This document shows, piece by piece, positions 62,732 through 64,000 of a DNA stretch of 64,000 bases. Both the position numbers and the translations under genes were made by a program. Source of the stretch: CAIUGU01 sp040080215. GTDB lineage: Bacteria > Pseudomonadota > Gammaproteobacteria > Steroidobacterales > Steroidobacteraceae. The notes beneath the pieces were generated by a model. That model had not been told where the DNA came from and did not search any database. It was given only the letters and a program-made list of their open reading frames with translations. The stretch covers positions 1-64,000 of the forward strand of contig JBEBIT010000011.1 in assembly GCA_040080215.1 (NCBI GenBank), in the 5' to 3' direction. Each line of letters starts with the position of its first letter. Position 1 is the stretch's first letter.

Positions 62732-63175
62732 ATGGCCGCTACCCGCTACGAACCCTGGGACGTGCTGAACCAGCTGCAGGGTCAGATCAGTCGTATTTTC
62801 GAGAACCAGCTGGACAACGGGGGGACCACCTCGGCCGCGACAGCCGACTGGATCCCGCCTGCCGATGTGGAGGAGTACGCCGATCGCTTCGTGCTCAAGC
62901 TCGATTTGCCGGGCGTCAACCTGGCAGCGGTTGACATCACGCTGGATCAGGGAGTGCTCTCGATCAGCGGCCAGCGCGAGAAGGAAGCGAAATCCAGCGC
63001 GGTCGAGCGCAGTCGCACCGAACGCGCCCACGGCCGCTTCCACCGCCGCTTCACGCTGCCGGACACGGTCGATGCGGCCAGCGTCACTGCGCAGGGAACC
63101 AACGGCGTCCTCGAGGTCGTCATCCCGAAGCAGCCCAAGGCACAGCCCAGGCGGATCGCCATCGTTTCGGGTTGA
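62732..63175 (+). CDS. Small heat-shock protein, Hsp20/alpha-crystallin family
   Basis: A 147-residue chaperone. The start MAATRYEPWDVLNQLQGQIS follows AGGAGG. The alpha-crystallin domain runs from WIPPADVEEYADRFVLKLDL to the conserved GVLEVVIPKQ, with AHGRFHRRFTLPDTVDAASV between, and the C-terminal basic end replaces a clear IXI motif. It is probably heat-induced, but no sigma-32-like promoter was identified with confidence. Confidence 0.93.
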   Translation: MAATRYEPWDVLNQLQGQISRIFENQLDNGGTTSAATADWIPPADVEEYADRFVLKLDLPGVNLAAVDITLDQGVLSISGQREKEAKSSAVERSRTERAHGRFHRRFTLPDTVDAASVTAQGTNGVLEVVIPKQPKAQPRRIAIVSG

Positions 63176-63202
63176 TGCGCAGAGTGTGCCTCTGACTCCA
63201 TT

Positions 63203-63235
63203 GCCGGGAGCCCTGCGAGAGCGGGCGCTCCCGGC
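63203..63235 (+). terminator. Possible hairpin after the hsp20 gene
   Basis: A perfect 9-bp stem (63203-63211 with 63227-63235) whose loop can pair further. No T-run follows, so it may be an attenuator or an mRNA-stabilising hairpin rather than a true intrinsic terminator. Confidence 0.35.
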
Positions 63236-63297
63236 CGTGGCACCTCGTTGCCATTTACTCGCGACGCCGCCCGGACTTTCGGGCAATAATCGCGGCA

Positions 63298-63963
63298 ATG
63301 AGCGAACACGATTCCCTTGAGCATCTCTTCGAGAACAATCGCCGCTGGGCTGCCGACCAGCTCGCGCGCGATCCCGACTTCTTCAACAAGCTGACCGGCA
63401 TCCAGAAGCCCGACTACCTCTGGATCGGCTGTTCCGACTCGCGGGTGCCGGCCAACGAGATCACCGGCCTGCAGCCCGGTGAGGTCTTCGTCCACCGCAA
63501 TATCGCCAACGTCGTGGTCCATGCGGACCTCAATTGCCTGTCGGTGCTCCAGTTCGCGGTCGACCAGTTGCAGGTGCCCCATGTCATCGTCTGCGGCCAC
63601 TACGGCTGCAGCGGTGTCCGTGCGGCGCTCGACGACATGCGACTCGGGTTGGCGGACAACTGGCTGCGGCACGTGCAGGACGTGCGCGAGCATCACGGCG
63701 CGCTGCTCGATGTGATGGCCACGCCTGACTTGCGAGCCGATCGCCTGTGCGAACTCAACGTGATGGAGCAGGTCCGGAACGTGTGTCGCACGACGATCGT
63801 GGGAGACGCGTGGGCACGGGGCCAGAAGCTCGCCGTGCACGGCTGGGTGTACCGCTTGTCGGATGGTCGCATCCGCAATCTCGGTGTGACCGCGCGCTCT
63901 CCTGACGAGTGCGAGACTCGCTACTTCGAGGCCGTAAAGAGACTCGCCACGCGTTCATCCTGA
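63298..63963 (+). CDS. can: Beta-class carbonic anhydrase
   Basis: A 221-residue zinc enzyme that interconverts carbon dioxide and bicarbonate. Zinc ligands are Cys45 (GCSDSRVP, with the Asp47-Arg49 dyad), His101 and Cys104 (CGHYGCSGV). Length and motifs match E. coli Can. An AATAAT hexamer ends seven bases before the ATG and there is no ribosome site, so a leaderless message is possible. After its stop, the last 37 bases of the window contain nothing recognisable. Confidence 0.96.
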   Translation: MSEHDSLEHLFENNRRWAADQLARDPDFFNKLTGIQKPDYLWIGCSDSRVPANEITGLQPGEVFVHRNIANVVVHADLNCLSVLQFAVDQLQVPHVIVCGHYGCSGVRAALDDMRLGLADNWLRHVQDVREHHGALLDVMATPDLRADRLCELNVMEQVRNVCRTTIVGDAWARGQKLAVHGWVYRLSDGRIRNLGVTARSPDECETRYFEAVKRLATRSS

Positions 63964-64000
63964 TTGTCTCCGCGGAACGACAGGTTTCCGCCTTTCGTTG

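Overview
The window is about 64 kb of G+C-rich chromosome from a gammaproteobacterium. Three things place it there. The block ypjD/yfjD | ffh-rpsP-rimM-trmD-rplS has the order known from Escherichia coli. A complete mlaFEDCB set lies beside mlaA, and dapA, gcvR and bcp are neighbours. The periplasmic quinoprotein, DUF6152, DUF5916 and NHL genes suggest an environmental Steroidobacter/Nevskia/Xanthomonas-like lineage; that is inference only. Nearly all of the window is ordinary chromosomal DNA. The accessory part is mainly 13.4-28 kb.

Layout. 0-2.7 kb: a phospho-signalling set on the minus strand (FHA protein, PP2C phosphatase, membrane Ser/Thr kinase). 2.8-13.3 kb: housekeeping genes (radA, CorC/YfjD, ypjD, the SRP-ribosome-tRNA block, sppA, an Hsp15-like protein, a UbiE-like methyltransferase). 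13.5-17.0 kb: a type I secretion ABC transporter and its HlyD adaptor. 17.0-20.8 kb: a scarred, less G+C-rich tract with a frameshifted secreted protein, an intact IS3-family element, an internally deleted second IS3 element, a truncated ORF, a methyltransferase and two relics of an hlyD 3' end. 20.9-28.8 kb: an exported oxidation-type cluster (two DUF-type proteins, NHL propeller, substrate-binding protein, alpha/beta hydrolase, quinoprotein, dihaem cytochrome c, DUF481 protein). 28.8-38.7 kb: a DUF5916 outer-membrane protein and the SUF iron-sulfur operon (sufR-B-C-D-S-U-T, then Rieske and SixA genes) behind a palindromic IscR-like operator. 38.9-42.8 kb: the Mla lipid-asymmetry system. 43-49.5 kb: bepA, phoH, bcp, gcvR, dapA, tRNA-Ser(GGA) and queF. 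49.5-55.6 kb: 4.5S RNA, dnaX-ybaB-recR, rsgA, an M48 protease, orn and a DUF1249 gene. 55.6-64 kb: a coiled-coil protein, the Prc protease, small membrane proteins, a Gfo/Idh/MocA oxidoreductase, a gluzincin-like protein, Hsp20 and carbonic anhydrase.

The most unusual signals lie outside genes. (1) The end of hlyD recurs twice downstream as scars, each beside a different gene, as if cargo genes had been gained or lost by recombination at that end. (2) Two ~292-bp, TA-flanked, terminally inverted repeats (33.0 and 46.6 kb) contain nested hairpins, and differences between the copies preserve pairing. (3) A separate 163-bp TA-flanked hairpin cluster lies between bepA and mlaA. (4) Partial copies of the tRNA-Ser 3' end, one direct and one inverted, follow the tRNA gene.
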